Made by a program: the position numbers and the translations under genes | Origin: a bacterium | Lineage (GTDB): Bacteria; Electryoneota; Electryoneia; Electryoneales; Electryoneaceae | Length of the DNA stretch: 64,000 nucleotides | Direction: 5' to 3' | Assembly: GCA_020444425.1 (NCBI GenBank) | Contig: JAHLLB010000014.1 | Location: 28,148 to 92,147, forward strand | The notes under the pieces: model-generated | Database searches by the model: none | What the model was told of the DNA's origin: nothing | The model's input: the letters and a program-made list of their open reading frames with translations, nothing else | In this document: positions 18,326-28,102 of the stretch, one piece after another | Layout of the letters: each line of letters starts with the position of its first letter | How positions within the stretch are numbered: the stretch's first letter is position 1

Positions 18326-18390
18326 ATGGTTCGTTGTATACTCAGTGGTCAAACGCCAGTATTTACAAAGTGTTAGCGAAAGTTAGTCTT

Positions 18391-18813
18391 GTGCGAAAAA
18401 TTGTCCGCAGCGTCTTGAGTGCCACCCTCGTGCTGGTGTTTGCCAGCATGGGCGTGCTCGCGCATACGGGCGAACCCATCGTACTTGCCGTAGACACACC
18501 GCTCAGTTTGACCGCAGACGCCGCTCACGAGTGCTGCTGCACGGTGGACAGCGCAGACGCAATCTGCACATGCTGCACCACCTCCACCGAAGCGTCTCCG
18601 GATGAAGCATCCAACTGCTGCAGCAGCGCGGGGCAGGAATGCGCCAGCAACGGGCAGGTGCAGGTGTCGGTGCAGTTGTCCGCCTATTTGACGACGCACG
18701 ATGCCTGGCAGAACCCGTCCACATCATCCGCCCTTACAACCATCCCGGATCAGCGCCCGGAAGACGCGCTGGCCCGCTCGATCGATCACGTCCCGAAACA
18801 CTCCCTGTCGTAA
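18391..18813 (+). CDS. Secreted cysteine-rich protein
   Basis: About 140 residues from a GTG at 18391: basic start (VRKIVRS), hydrophobic signal segment (VLSATLVLVFASMGVLA), then a compact block with nine cysteines: HECCCT, ICTCC, NCC, QEC. The rest is polar and low in Cys. The pattern looks like metal binding rather than a known disulfide fold. It precedes a TonB receptor with its own CxxC motif and a YHS-like protein, which suggests a joint role in metal capture or defence. No family recognised. An in-frame ATG at 18334 is possible but would precede a clean signal peptide. Confidence 0.6.
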   Translation: MRKIVRSVLSATLVLVFASMGVLAHTGEPIVLAVDTPLSLTADAAHECCCTVDSADAICTCCTTSTEASPDEASNCCSSAGQECASNGQVQVSVQLSAYLTTHDAWQNPSTSSALTTIPDQRPEDALARSIDHVPKHSLS

Positions 18814-18923
18814 ACACGCCCAAGCTCTCTCTCGCTGAACCGATACGGTTCTGCGACCAGCGAACGCGTGACAGCTCTCCCTGCAAAGGGTGAAGTCTGT
18901 CCGGATGACAGTGGAGCACCTTC

Positions 18924-21149
18924 ATGGTTGTACGAACAGTTACGCGATCTGCATTCGCGATGATCGTCGTTCTCTTTCTTTCTACTGCAGGCTTAGCAGC
19001 CGACATCCGCGGTACCATCCTCGATGACGAGGGCACCGCGCTCGCCGGCGCCAACGTGGTCGTCGAAGGCACCAGCCTCGGCGCGGCAAGCAACCTCGAC
19101 GGCGAATTTTTGATCAAGAATGTGCCTCAGGGCGAGCTGACACTCACCGTCAGCCTGCTCGGCTACAAAACCCGGACCCTTGTCGTGTCCGCATCCGCGA
19201 CCGACGCCAACTCCGGTAAGCCCAGCATCACCATCGAGCTCGACCCAGACGCGGTTGCCCTCGAACAGGTCACGTTCGAGACCGAACGTTCGCAATCTGG
19301 ACCGGTCAACGATGGCGCGGAACGTGTCGAAGTGCTGACCAGCGACGACCTCGAAGAACAATCCGCGGACGGTGGGCTGTTATCCGCTTTGTCAGGTGGA
19401 TCGGGACTGGATACCAAGCCGTGCGCGCTGTGCGGATCGGCCGGTGTCGGTATGCAGGGACTGGACCCGTCCTACACCGAGATCAACGTGGACGGGCTGC
19501 CGATTCTGTCCGGACTCGGCGCGCTGTACGGCCTCGACGGTATTAACGTGTCCGACCTCCAGCAGGTTGAGATCAGCAAGGGCGGAACCCGCTCGGATGC
19601 CGGTGCGGGAGCGATGGCTGGTGCGGTCAACCTGGTGACCAATTCACCCGACCTCAGCCTTGCTGAATTGCCCACCGGCCAACTATCAGCCATGGCGGGT
19701 GAGACCGGACGCCACCGACTCAACGGCGCGATCACCGTCCCGGTGGCCGACATGCCGGTGCGGATCAATGCCAACTACGGTGCCGAACCGCGCAAGATCG
19801 ACCGCAACAGCGATGGCCTGACCGACACTCCGAGCTACACCCGTTTCAACCTGTCCCTGTCGTCCAAGCGCGCGCTTCCCGCAGGTGCGTTGACCACACG
19901 TGTCCGTGGGTACGGCGAGGACCGTTTCGCCGGGGAAACCCATTGGACCGAGGACGATCGCGGCAGCGCAACGGTCTACGGACGCGACATCCAGACCCGG
20001 CGCGTTGACACCGGAGTCAGCTTCGTCTCGCAAGAGCTGGACTGGGGATTCTGGAAGCTGGACGGTGCGTACGCCTTCCATCAGCAGGATTCCTGGTACG
20101 GTACGACGGAATACGACGCCGTACAGGTGATCGGCCTTGCCCGGTTCACCATCAACCGTGACTGGAGTGTGATGCATAAGTCGATGGCACGGTTGCAGTA
20201 CCGGCACGAGGTATACGACGACAACCTGCGTCTGTCATCCCCGACCGACCGCACCGACTACATCCCCGGCCTGCTGCTGCAGCATGAATGGCTGCCGAAC
20301 GAACGCTGGCAGGCACGGGCGAGTGTGCTCAGCGAGCTGTACGACGAGGACGGTTATGTCGCCACCCCTCGCGCATCGCTGCGTTTCAGCCCCGATGACA
20401 GCTGGTCATTTATCGGATCAGCCGGGCTGGGCTATCGCATCGTCACCCTCTTCAGCCTTGACAAGGCTGCACACGCCGGCTTCGACAACATCGCGATCCC
20501 GGAGGATCTGGATGCCGAACGCACGGCGGGCGGCAGCCTGACCGCACAGTATCGCGGCGGAAGCGCAAGCCGCGCCTTCACCGCTGACCTGACAGGATTT
20601 TACACCCGTTTCGACAACAAGGTGGTGGTGGCGTTCGGGCACGCTGAAACGGGCGAGGTGATCTACGCGAACGCTGACGACGCGTTCAGCCGAGGAGTCG
20701 AACTGCAACTTGGCTACGCATTCGATCCGGGTTGGTCCGCGAATGTGCATGGAACCGTGTCCGACATCCAGTATCACGACGGCACCGAGTGGCGCAAGGA
20801 AGAAATGCGCAGCTTTTACACCGCCGGCGCGTCTCTGGTCAAGGAATGGACCGGGATCGGCTTACGGGCAAATGTGGACGGCCGTGTCTTCGGCCCGCAG
20901 GAACTGCCGCATGGACGTGGACGCGATCAGTCGCCCACGTACGTCATCATGGACCTTGGGCTGCGTAAGTCGTGGGATCAGTTTGCGCTGACGTTGAAGG
21001 CCGAGAACATCACCGACTACGTGCAGCCGGATGAGGTGTTCACAATCAACCCGGACACCGGCGAACGCCGGCTCGATTCCGCGATGATTTACGGTCCGCA
21101 GTTGGGCCGGACCGTCATGCTCACCTTCTCCGCCAACTTCGGCGGGTGA
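18924..21149 (+). CDS. TonB-dependent receptor with CxxC plug motif
   Basis: 741 residues. Signal peptide to about residue 26, a carboxypeptidase-regulatory-like domain (IRGTILDDEGTALAGANVVV, about 27-110), a plug domain (about 120-260), then the 22-strand barrel, ending NFGG. The plug contains PCALCGSAGVGMQGLDPSY with Cys167 and Cys170, unlike ordinary siderophore receptors. This suggests binding of a thiophilic metal such as copper. The DGLPILSGLGALYGL and EISKGGTRSDAGAGAMAGAVN segments are typical plug elements. Operon-like with the Cys-rich gene upstream and the YHS-like gene downstream. Confidence 0.85.
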   Translation: MVVRTVTRSAFAMIVVLFLSTAGLAADIRGTILDDEGTALAGANVVVEGTSLGAASNLDGEFLIKNVPQGELTLTVSLLGYKTRTLVVSASATDANSGKPSITIELDPDAVALEQVTFETERSQSGPVNDGAERVEVLTSDDLEEQSADGGLLSALSGGSGLDTKPCALCGSAGVGMQGLDPSYTEINVDGLPILSGLGALYGLDGINVSDLQQVEISKGGTRSDAGAGAMAGAVNLVTNSPDLSLAELPTGQLSAMAGETGRHRLNGAITVPVADMPVRINANYGAEPRKIDRNSDGLTDTPSYTRFNLSLSSKRALPAGALTTRVRGYGEDRFAGETHWTEDDRGSATVYGRDIQTRRVDTGVSFVSQELDWGFWKLDGAYAFHQQDSWYGTTEYDAVQVIGLARFTINRDWSVMHKSMARLQYRHEVYDDNLRLSSPTDRTDYIPGLLLQHEWLPNERWQARASVLSELYDEDGYVATPRASLRFSPDDSWSFIGSAGLGYRIVTLFSLDKAAHAGFDNIAIPEDLDAERTAGGSLTAQYRGGSASRAFTADLTGFYTRFDNKVVVAFGHAETGEVIYANADDAFSRGVELQLGYAFDPGWSANVHGTVSDIQYHDGTEWRKEEMRSFYTAGASLVKEWTGIGLRANVDGRVFGPQELPHGRGRDQSPTYVIMDLGLRKSWDQFALTLKAENITDYVQPDEVFTINPDTGERRLDSAMIYGPQLGRTVMLTFSANFGG

Positions 21150-21193
21150 GGCTGTTGAACGACGCACACATCAATTTTGAAGGAGATAGAACG

Positions 21194-21706
21194 ATGAAGA
21201 CGATGATGATGGCTGCGCTTGCCATGTTGCTGCTGGTGGCCGGGTTCACCAACGGGCACGCCAGAGATCCGCACCTGAAACAGGCAAGCCCGGAGATGAA
21301 GAAAACCGCCGTGGACGGTAACACGTGGACGGCCAACGATGGAGAAACCTTCTTCACCTGCCCGGTGTGCCAGATGCTGCACACGATGGACGAAGCGAAG
21401 GGACAGGCAGTGGTGGACGACGAAACGTTCTACCTCTGCCATTCCAGTGAACAGGCGAAGTTGACGAGCTCACCGGAGAAATACCTCGGTGAATCGTTCT
21501 TCATTCCGGCGAACCTGGAAACCTACGGATCGAGTGGTGCGACCTACCGTGATCCGGTGAACGGCGAGACCGGGACGTTGTCGAACCAGACGAAGTCGGT
21601 CAAGATCGGCCACAAGCGCTATTTCTTCGTCAACGAGGAGAATCGTGACCAGTTCAAGGCGAACCCGGACAAGTACCTTGTCGCCCTCGACGAAGGTGAC
21701 CGGTAA
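21194..21706 (+). CDS. Periplasmic YHS/TRASH-like double-domain protein
   Basis: 170 residues with a signal peptide (MKTMMMAALAMLLLVAGFTNGHA). Two related units follow. The first has FFTCPVCQMLHTMDEAKGQAVVDDETFYLCHSSEQAKLTSSPEKYL and keeps a CPVC...C metal-binding pattern. The second, YRDPVNGE...KIGHKRYFFVNEENRDQFKANPDKYL, has lost its cysteines. YHS domains occur in copper and other metal-transport proteins. AAGGAGAT precedes the ATG. It starts 44 nt after the TonB receptor stop. Confidence 0.75.
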   Translation: MKTMMMAALAMLLLVAGFTNGHARDPHLKQASPEMKKTAVDGNTWTANDGETFFTCPVCQMLHTMDEAKGQAVVDDETFYLCHSSEQAKLTSSPEKYLGESFFIPANLETYGSSGATYRDPVNGETGTLSNQTKSVKIGHKRYFFVNEENRDQFKANPDKYLVALDEGDR

Positions 21707-21737
21707 ACCGAGGCCAGAGCTGCAAGCTAAACCAAAG

Positions 21738-21762
21738 GCCCGGGGAGTTTTCCGGGCTTCTT
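21738..21762 (+). terminator. Terminator after the YHS-like gene
   Basis: Stem GCCCGG / CCGGGC around GGAGTTTT, followed by TTCTTC. It closes the Cys-rich/TonB/YHS transcription unit. Confidence 0.65.
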
Positions 21763-21768
21763 CAGACT

Positions 21769-21971
21769 GCTGGCAGAGTGGCAACGTTCAGAATTCGAGG
21801 AAGTTTCGGCTATCACGTCAACTTGGTTCGGCTGTCGCGTCATCCTGAACGGAACGAAGAGAAGTGAAGAAGATCCAGATGATCAACGGGTTATAAGTAC
21901 TAGTTATCAGCAAAGCTGGACCTTCTTCGCTTCGCTCAGAATGACTCCCCTGGCAATCCGGGGTTTGTCAA
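21769..21971. repeat. MITE-like element, copy A
   Basis: About 200 bp with the inverted pair GTCATCCTGAACGGAACGAA ... CTTCGCTCAGAATGAC (about 21839-21945) inside longer ends that resemble CTGRCARA ... TTTGTCAA. The copy at 58,922-59,103 matches it nearly end to end, with a 20-30 nt length difference on the left. No coding capacity. Confidence 0.75.
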
Positions 21972-21979
21972 CAGTCTTA

Positions 21980-22008
21980 AAAGGCCCGGAGAATTCCGGG
22001 CCTTTTTG
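21980..22008. terminator. Bidirectional terminator
   Basis: Perfect stem AAGGCCCGGA / TCCGGGCCTT with loop GAAT, T5 on the plus side and TTTT on the minus side. It lies just after the flippase stop codon on the minus strand and would serve it. Confidence 0.8.
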
Positions 22009-22032
22009 GGAGCTATGGGATTCAAATCGTGT

Positions 22033-23736
22033 CTAATCCATGCTGGTGTCAACCTGTGTCGCCGGATCAACCGGATCCTCGCCAGCGGCCGCCTGACCAC
22101 GCCGGCCACGGCGTTTCCGCACCATCTTGATGTGGTCGCGGTCTTCCTTCGTCATCAGCACAAAGAATCCGACCGGCAGGTAAATCACCATCGCGATCAG
22201 GCCGGCGAAAATGAGATCCAACCATGAATCCGGCTGGAACAACCAACGCAGACCCCACGCGAGTCCGAGAATGAACGCGTATGAAATGGCGATGCGGATG
22301 AACGGCACGAAGAACGTGTGCCACTTGTACTTCATCACGTGCGCCGCGTACAACGGCGGGAACAGCCAGTTCTTCAGCTGGGTGGTGAACAACGCGGAAA
22401 GCGGCATCGCGACCAGCCCCATGTCCAGGCCCCAGGTCGGATGGACCATGTAAATCGAGACAAGGATGTTGACAATCCCGGTCGCCATCGACAGAATCCC
22501 GGGCTCACGCACGTTCTTTGTCGCCGCGAAAATGATCCGCACCGGCACGTTCGGCATGGTCACAATCAATCCGACCATCATCCAGACCACCACCGGCGCC
22601 AGATCCGCATACTCCGCACCGAGCCAGACGGTCAGCAGCGGTTCAGCCATTACGATCAAACCCGCCAGCGGTAACGCGAGCATGATGCCCTCGAAGCGGA
22701 CAAAGCTGATCAGAAACTTCTTCATCTGATCGAATTCGCCGCGTCCGTACATGGCGTACACAACCGGTGTCGCGACCAGACGCATCGACCGGTTGTACAT
22801 GATCAGGCTGCGGCCGAAGATCATGATCGCGCCATATTTACCCGCAGCCGCCGCGCCGAGGATGATGTTGACGACGAGGATACTTGCGTTGAACTGCAGC
22901 ACCCGGCCGATCTTGTCCATCATCAGCCAGACGCTCATGTCCGTTAACTCCATGAACCGTTTCTTGCTGAACAGCTTCGGAGTCAACTTGAGTTCGGGGT
23001 TCAACCGGCGCCAGGTCCGGATACTGAAGATCAGGTGAACGACTGCGCCGAGGACGATACCCACGCTGACACCGTCCAGCCCCCAGCCGAACCAACCGAC
23101 CAGGGCCAACGGTGCGCTGACACGGGTAATATGCCACGCGATCCGCACATAGTTCTGCAAGTCAAGCCGGTTACGGGCGAACGCGGTAATCATGATGTTG
23201 CTGGACGCCGTCACCGTGAAGAACGAAAACATGGTCGCCAGCAGCACCCGTTGCGACGCAGCTTCCGAACCCGGAGCAAACTTCAGGATGCTGGGGGAGA
23301 GCCACGCAAAGCCAACAGCCACCGGGATCAACACGGTGAACACCAGCAGCAGACCCCAGAACGAGGAGTTGAACGTCCCGCGTGCCGCCTGCAAATCATT
23401 GCGGGTCATTTCAATGGTGAGGAAGCGCCCGACCGACGCGTTCACGCTGGACGTGACCAGCGTCAGGAACGTCATCAGCTGGAAGGAAAGCGGCACGACA
23501 CCATATTCCGCAGGCCCGAGGGTGCGAATCAGGAATCGTGTCAGCACCATCCCGAGCAGCATCTGCACGGTGATGGCAAGGAAATTCGTGGTGAGGTTCT
23601 TCAACATCTGGCGGCCACCGCCACCACGTCCACGTCCACGACGGAATTTTTCGCCCGTCGCGTTCTGTGCAGCAGCGGCCTGCGGTGCGTCTGGGGCCTG
23701 ATCCGGCTGCGACGGTTTCGAAGAATCCTGAGTCAT
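22033..23736 (-). CDS. Polysaccharide flippase, MVF/Wzx type
   Basis: 567 residues. After a disordered N-terminus rich in Gly and Arg (RRGRGRGGGGRQ), about 12 to 14 membrane helices start at NFLAITVQMLLGMVLTRFLIRTLG. GPAEYGVVPLSFQLMTFLTLV is typical of the lipopolysaccharide flippase family. A basic cytosolic tail (KMVRKRRGRRGQ) ends the protein. It moves lipid-linked sugars across the inner membrane. Start MTQDSSKP at 23736 chosen from a longer frame because AAAAGGAT lies upstream. It is downstream of kdsA and an unknown Rossmann protein. Confidence 0.82.
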   Translation of the reverse strand: MTQDSSKPSQPDQAPDAPQAAAAQNATGEKFRRGRGRGGGGRQMLKNLTTNFLAITVQMLLGMVLTRFLIRTLGPAEYGVVPLSFQLMTFLTLVTSSVNASVGRFLTIEMTRNDLQAARGTFNSSFWGLLLVFTVLIPVAVGFAWLSPSILKFAPGSEAASQRVLLATMFSFFTVTASSNIMITAFARNRLDLQNYVRIAWHITRVSAPLALVGWFGWGLDGVSVGIVLGAVVHLIFSIRTWRRLNPELKLTPKLFSKKRFMELTDMSVWLMMDKIGRVLQFNASILVVNIILGAAAAGKYGAIMIFGRSLIMYNRSMRLVATPVVYAMYGRGEFDQMKKFLISFVRFEGIMLALPLAGLIVMAEPLLTVWLGAEYADLAPVVVWMMVGLIVTMPNVPVRIIFAATKNVREPGILSMATGIVNILVSIYMVHPTWGLDMGLVAMPLSALFTTQLKNWLFPPLYAAHVMKYKWHTFFVPFIRIAISYAFILGLAWGLRWLFQPDSWLDLIFAGLIAMVIYLPVGFFVLMTKEDRDHIKMVRKRRGRRGQAAAGEDPVDPATQVDTSMD

Positions 23737-23814
23737 CCCGGTCGTAATCCTTTTACCAGAAACTGTTAAGTTAGGGAAGCCGTAAAGTAAGCACGGCGAC
23801 TTGATGCGCAAAGG

Positions 23815-24897
23815 TTAAGATTTTCGTTTTCTCCGGCCTCGTCCCCCACTAACCTGCCTCGGCCAATCGGGCGGAGGCATCCACGGCAGCTCGCCCCAAC
23901 CCGCGATCAGGTTGCGTACATCATCGAGGCTGACACGCCGGACCTCTTCCGCCGCGAGTATCGCAAAGCCTGTTTCCTGGAACTCCGGCAGTTGCGCCAG
24001 ACGTTGGCCAATCGCATCGGTCGGGTAGTAACTGCCTGGTGATTGGTCGGACTTCACCCGCAAATGGCTCAGTTGCAACAGCACCCGCAAGTGTAAAATC
24101 CAGTCTTCCCCACGAGCGAGCAGGTCCGGGTTGGTGTTTGGCTTCTGTTCGATCTCGATCCCCTGGCTCGCGGCGTAGGATTGCAACACCTGCAGCAGAT
24201 CCCGGGCGGTTGAATCGAGGGACGATACGCTCCACGGCTTATCAAACGCGCACACCGACACATCCCGTCCCGCAAGAATTTGCAGATACTGCCGCAACGG
24301 CATCGTGTGCGGAGATTGATGGTGACCGAACAGCTCCGGCAGGAAAGGAAACAGGCCCATCTGCTGTTTACGCATCACATCCCGGAAAAATTCACGCCGC
24401 AGCTTGCTTTCAGCGGCAAAGATCGTCCCCCATGAGGCGTAGTGCAGCCGTGCATCATCGGACAACACCGCCGGCAGGTGCTGCATCACCATCCACCACC
24501 AGCCGCGTTCCATCGCATAGTCGATCCACTGCGCCGGAGCATCGTATGCCATTTGCTGATAGCTCTCCAGCGGCACGTCCGGCACATCCGGAGGCGGCGG
24601 GAAGGCGCAATGCAGCCACAACGGCGGCAACGGAGACTCGTACCGGTCCGCGGGCACCAGCACCTCAGCGGGTAAATCCGGCAGCCGCATATCCTGCAAT
24701 CGGACCTCGACTCCGGCGTCCTCTAGCACCGCCTTCCGATTCTCGAACACCGGGTATGGCGCACAACCCGGGTGGAGCGCGTCGATCACCGTGACGGGCA
24801 CATTTTCCACCCGTAACGCCAGCGCCAGAGTCGTCCCCAATCCGCCGAGACCGCCGGTAATCACCACTTTCGGAACTGGGAGCAGAGAAACACTCAT
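23815..24897 (-). CDS. Rossmann-fold protein of unknown function in LPS operon
   Basis: 360 residues. Begins [18 protein letters not shown], a nucleotide-binding GGxGGxG loop of extended SDR type. [19 protein letters not shown] (about 157-175) may be a degenerate Tyr-xxx-Lys region. The remainder lacks clear epimerase motifs. Its ATG overlaps the kdsA stop (ATGA at 24894-24897), so it is translationally coupled to Kdo synthesis. Perhaps a sugar epimerase or dehydratase relative with an altered active site. Basic end [10 protein letters not shown]. Confidence 0.6.
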   Translation of the reverse strand: MSVSLLPVPKVVITGGLGGLGTTLALALRVENVPVTVIDALHPGCAPYPVFENRKAVLEDAGVEVRLQDMRLPDLPAEVLVPADRYESPLPPLWLHCAFPPPPDVPDVPLESYQQMAYDAPAQWIDYAMERGWWWMVMQHLPAVLSDDARLHYASWGTIFAAESKLRREFFRDVMRKQQMGLFPFLPELFGHHQSPHTMPLRQYLQILAGRDVSVCAFDKPWSVSSLDSTARDLLQVLQSYAASQGIEIEQKPNTNPDLLARGEDWILHLRVLLQLSHLRVKSDQSPGSYYPTDAIGQRLAQLPEFQETGFAILAAEEVRRVSLDDVRNLIAGWGELPWMPPPDWPRQVSGGRGRRKRKS

Positions 24898-25739
24898 GCG
24901 TTTGCCGCGTTGGAAGAACCTGCGGCAGTCGAACCGATCTGATAGAGGTCAAGCCACTGGGGTAGATTGGACTCTAGCGTCGCCGGAGTGATCATGTTCG
25001 GCCCGTCGCTGGGGCTGCTGTCCGGATCAGGGTGCACTTCGAGGAACAGGCCGTCTATCCCGGCCGCCAGGGCCGCACGCACGAGATACGGCACCATCTC
25101 ACGCTTTCCGCCGGTTTTCCCTCCGGCGCCGCCCGGCATCTGCACCGAGTGCGTGCCGTCGAAAATCACCGGCGCGGACTGCCGCATGATCGGCAACGAA
25201 CGCATGTCGACCACCAGATTCCGATACCCGAAACTGGCGCCACGTTCGGTAAGGAAGATCACCTCACCACCACCGAGCCGCACCTTGTCCACCGCGTACT
25301 GCATGTCCTCCGGCGCCATGAACTGGCCCTTCTTCACGTTCACCGGCTTGCCGGATGCGCCCGCCGCCATCAGCAAATCCGTCTGACGGCAAAGAAACGC
25401 CGGAATCTGCAGCAAATCGACCGTCGCCGCGACGTCGCTGACCTGCTGCACGTCGTGGACATCGGTCGTCACCGGCAAACCGAATTCCTCGCGCACCTTC
25501 GCCAGCATCGACAGCCCTTCCGCCATCCCCGGCCCGCGCTTGGAGCCGCCGGACGTGCGGTTCGCCTTGTCGAACGACGCCTTGAAGACGTACGGAAGTT
25601 GATGCCGCTCGGTGAGCTCACGGATCGTTTCGGCGATACGCAGCGTCAACGTTTCGTTTTCGAGCACGCATGGCCCGGCGATCAACAACAACGGATGCGG
25701 CTGATCGGGGCGAATGGTGGTAAAATCCAATGGGTTCAT
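24894..25739 (-). CDS. kdsA: Kdo-8-phosphate synthase
   Basis: Condenses arabinose-5-phosphate with phosphoenolpyruvate for lipopolysaccharide. 281 residues. Seen: [72 protein letters not shown]. Cys24 in AGPCVLE is where metal-independent enzymes such as that of E. coli have Asn, so this looks like the metal-dependent class. First gene of a kdsA - Rossmann protein - flippase set. No clear Shine-Dalgarno. Confidence 0.93.
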   Translation of the reverse strand: MNPLDFTTIRPDQPHPLLLIAGPCVLENETLTLRIAETIRELTERHQLPYVFKASFDKANRTSGGSKRGPGMAEGLSMLAKVREEFGLPVTTDVHDVQQVSDVAATVDLLQIPAFLCRQTDLLMAAGASGKPVNVKKGQFMAPEDMQYAVDKVRLGGGEVIFLTERGASFGYRNLVVDMRSLPIMRQSAPVIFDGTHSVQMPGGAGGKTGGKREMVPYLVRAALAAGIDGLFLEVHPDPDSSPSDGPNMITPATLESNLPQWLDLYQIGSTAAGSSNAANA

Positions 25740-25817
25740 GGTTTATCGAGAGTTTCTGTGTTCAACCGATCGGCTGAATATAGCGGAAACTGGCAACCAT
25801 TCGCGTATGAAAACTCG

Positions 25818-25867
25818 AAAAAAAGAAGCGCGCCGGGTCCACATCGGGAAGGTGAAGAACCCGGCGC
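25818..25867 (-). terminator. Terminator after trpB2
   Basis: On the minus strand, stem GCGCCGGGT / ACCCGGCGC (arms 25859-25867 and 25830-25838) followed by GCTTCTTTTTTTC. It separates trpB2 from kdsA, so the two are separate units. Confidence 0.75.
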
Positions 25868-25947
25868 CTGGGGGTAGAGAAAACCAGGAGGAGATATTTG
25901 CACTTCTGCTCGCTTGTTCTCCGGCCAGGGAACCGGAGGCTTGTTTG

Positions 25948-27333
25948 TCACATCATGATCCCCATCTGTGGGGCACTTTTCAGCCGAGGCGTCTTTTCCA
26001 GAGCAGCCTTGGACGCCTGCGGGTTAAACTCGGTATCGGTCAACGCGTTGGCGTTGTATGCATCGTACGCGGACAGGTCGAAGTGGCCGTGCCCGCTGAG
26101 GTCGAACACAATCGTCTTCGATTCGCCACTCTCCTTGCACTTCAACGCTTCGTCGATTGCAACACGGATCGCATGACTCGATTCCGGCGCGGGGAGGATG
26201 CCCTCAGTCCGCGCAAACAGCACCGCCGCCTCAAACACCGGCTTCTGATGCACCGCCACCGCCTCCATCAGGCCGAGGTCGTAGAGGTGGCAGATCAACG
26301 GCGCCATGCCGTGATAACGCAACCCGCCGGCGTGAATCGGCTCGGGGATGAAGTCATGGCCGAGCGTGTGCATCTTCATCAACGGCGTCGACATCGCCGT
26401 ATCGCCGAAATCGTATGTGTATTCACCACGGGTCAGGCTCGGCGCGGCCTCCGGTTCGACGGCAATGAAACGGGTTGATGATTTGCCGTGAATCTTGTCC
26501 GCGATGAACGGGAACGCGAACCCGCCGAAGTTCGATCCGCCGCCGACACAGGCGATCATGATGTCCGGTGCGTCACCCGCCAGCTCGAGCTGCTTCTTCG
26601 TTTCCAACCCAATCACGGTCTGGTGCAGCAACACATGATTGAGCACGGACCCGAGGGCGTAGTTCGTGTCGTCCCGTGTTGCAGCCTCCTCAACCGCTTC
26701 CGAAATCGCAATCCCGAGGCTGCCCGGCGAGTCCGGCATCTCCGCCAGCACCTTGCGGCCGGCATTGGTGCGGTCACTCGGACTCGCCAGAACAGATGCA
26801 CCCCAGGTTTCCATCATACTCTTGCGGTAGGGTTTTTGCGTGAACGACGCTTTCACCATGTACACGCTGATCTCGAGGCCGAACATTGACCCCGCCAGCG
26901 CCAACGCCGAGCCCCACTGGCCCGCGCCGGTTTCGGTGGACAGCCGTTTCACACCAGCCTGCTTGTTATAGAACGCTTGCGCGATCGCCGTGTTCGGCTT
27001 GTGCGATCCTGCGGGACTGACGCCCTCGTGCTTGAAATAAATCTTCGCCGGTGTGTCCAGCGCCCGTTCGAGACGCAACGCGCGAATCAGCGGCGTCGGA
27101 CGGTAGAGGCGGTAGGCGTCACGTACCGGTTCCGGAATCTCAATCTCCCGCTCTGTACTCACCTCCTGCTGGATCAGGCTCATCGGAAATAACGGCGCGA
27201 GGTCGTCCGGTCCGATCGGCTGTTTCGTCGCCGGGTGAATCACAGGTGCCAACGGTTCCGGCAAATCAGCCGCGATGTTGTAATAGGCGGACGGGATCTC
27301 GTTTTCCGGCAACTGGTACTTCGTCGTTTCCAT
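25948..27333 (-). CDS. trpB: Tryptophan synthase beta chain, TrpB2 type
   Basis: PLP enzyme joining indole and serine to make tryptophan. 461 residues, the long TrpB2 form. The PLP lysine is in [12 protein letters not shown]; other motifs are [29 protein letters not shown] for phosphate binding, and [13 protein letters not shown]. No trpA or other trp gene is in the window. TrpB2 is thought to use free indole, which the tryptophanase at 6.6-8.0 kb could release. AAGGAG precedes the ATG. The upstream leader indicates control by tryptophan level. Confidence 0.92.
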   Translation of the reverse strand: METTKYQLPENEIPSAYYNIAADLPEPLAPVIHPATKQPIGPDDLAPLFPMSLIQQEVSTEREIEIPEPVRDAYRLYRPTPLIRALRLERALDTPAKIYFKHEGVSPAGSHKPNTAIAQAFYNKQAGVKRLSTETGAGQWGSALALAGSMFGLEISVYMVKASFTQKPYRKSMMETWGASVLASPSDRTNAGRKVLAEMPDSPGSLGIAISEAVEEAATRDDTNYALGSVLNHVLLHQTVIGLETKKQLELAGDAPDIMIACVGGGSNFGGFAFPFIADKIHGKSSTRFIAVEPEAAPSLTRGEYTYDFGDTAMSTPLMKMHTLGHDFIPEPIHAGGLRYHGMAPLICHLYDLGLMEAVAVHQKPVFEAAVLFARTEGILPAPESSHAIRVAIDEALKCKESGESKTIVFDLSGHGHFDLSAYDAYNANALTDTEFNPQASKAALEKTPRLKSAPQMGIMM

Positions 27334-27378
27334 CGGTACATCTCCTTGCGTTTGTATGCTTCGTCGTTTTCAGGCAAC

Positions 27379-27410
27379 AAAAAAGCGCCGGCCCCCGGAA
27401 GGGCCGGCGC
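27379..27410 (-). terminator. Attenuator terminator upstream of trpB2
   Basis: On the minus strand, stem GCGCCGGCCC / GGGGCCGGCGC with loop TTCCG, then six T (27384-27379), located 46 nt before the trpB2 start. The 5' arm overlaps a competing hairpin GCGCG-ACCAA-CGCGC that could act as antiterminator. Confidence 0.8.
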
Positions 27411-27439
27411 GTTGGTCGCGCATGGTTGGCTGATTCACA

Positions 27440-27571
27440 TCAGCACGGGGCCGGATCCGGGAGTTCGGACGCTGTGAACCAATACCACCAGGTCTGGACA
27501 GAGCTCGCCTTGGCAACGTTGCGGCTGCAACGAGCGACGGCGGTCTGCTGATTGGTGATCGTGCGGTTCAT
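27440..27571 (-). CDS. trpL: Trp-rich leader peptide of trpB2
   Basis: A 43-codon frame (MNRTIT...PDPAPC) that contains the cluster WWYWF at residues 28-32 and ends 30 nt before the attenuator terminator. Three Trp codons in four positions, directly followed by a segment TTGGTTCACA that can pair with TGTGAATCA further down, is the classic layout of ribosome-mediated attenuation. An in-frame ATG four codons upstream (27583) is an alternative start. AGGA lies about 11 nt before the chosen ATG. Confidence 0.75.
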   Translation of the reverse strand: MNRTITNQQTAVARCSRNVAKASSVQTWWYWFTASELPDPAPC

Positions 27572-27879
27572 CTGGCGAACCATCCTGTTTCGGATTTCCG
27601 GCAAAACTGCTTGTACCTAATCTGCGAGCGTTCGTGACGAAAAAACAAGAGTGAGTTCGCAAAATCCACGATTTCCTCGAATCTGGAGTGCTCCCGGATG
27701 GGGGATCTCAGGAAAAAGCTTCGAGTTTGCCGGGAACCTTTCGCGGCGGGTTAGTAAGTGCTAACTTATGCCTGCGGGCGCGGATGGAGCTCTGGCGATT
27801 CGTCTCCACGGTGAGATCCAGATCTTGCACCACCAGGAGCAGCCCGTTATATTCGACGTCTGCCGTTTTACGGCAACCC

Positions 27880-27952
27880 GGCGGGATAGCTCAGTTGGCA
27901 GAGCAGGGGAATCATAATCCTCGTGTCGGGGGTTCAAGTCCCTCTCCCGCTA
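27880..27952 (+). tRNA. tRNA with CAT anticodon (Met or Ile2)
   Basis: A full cloverleaf of 73 nt: acceptor GGCGGGA / TCCCGCT (first pair G-U), D-arm GCTC-AGTTGGCA-GAGC, anticodon arm GGGGA-ATCATAA-TCCTC with anticodon CAT, T-arm GGGGG-TTCAAGT-CCCTC, discriminator A, no encoded CCA. It lacks the initiator features (C1 mismatch, three G-C pairs in the anticodon stem). So it is elongator tRNA-Met or the lysidine-modified tRNA-Ile. Confidence 0.92.
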
Positions 27953-27959
27953 CCCGACA

Positions 27960-27985
27960 GAAAGGCCTCCTCGTGAGGCCTTTTC
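27960..27985 (+). terminator. Terminator after tRNA
   Basis: AAAGGCCTC / GAGGCCTTTT with loop CTCGT, 8 nt after the tRNA end. Confidence 0.85.
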
Positions 27986-28102
27986 TCGTTGCAACAACCT
28001 GGCCTCCCTGCGACAGGATTGCGAGATCCACGCTGCACACCCCGCCCCGCGCTTGCTACCTTCGGGAAACACACGATACGCAGGAAAATGGAGGAGACAA
28101 CA

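Noticed and set aside
25736..25951. A 71-codon frame between trpB2 and kdsA
   Set aside because: It reads through the trpB2 terminator hairpin and has no protein-like features.
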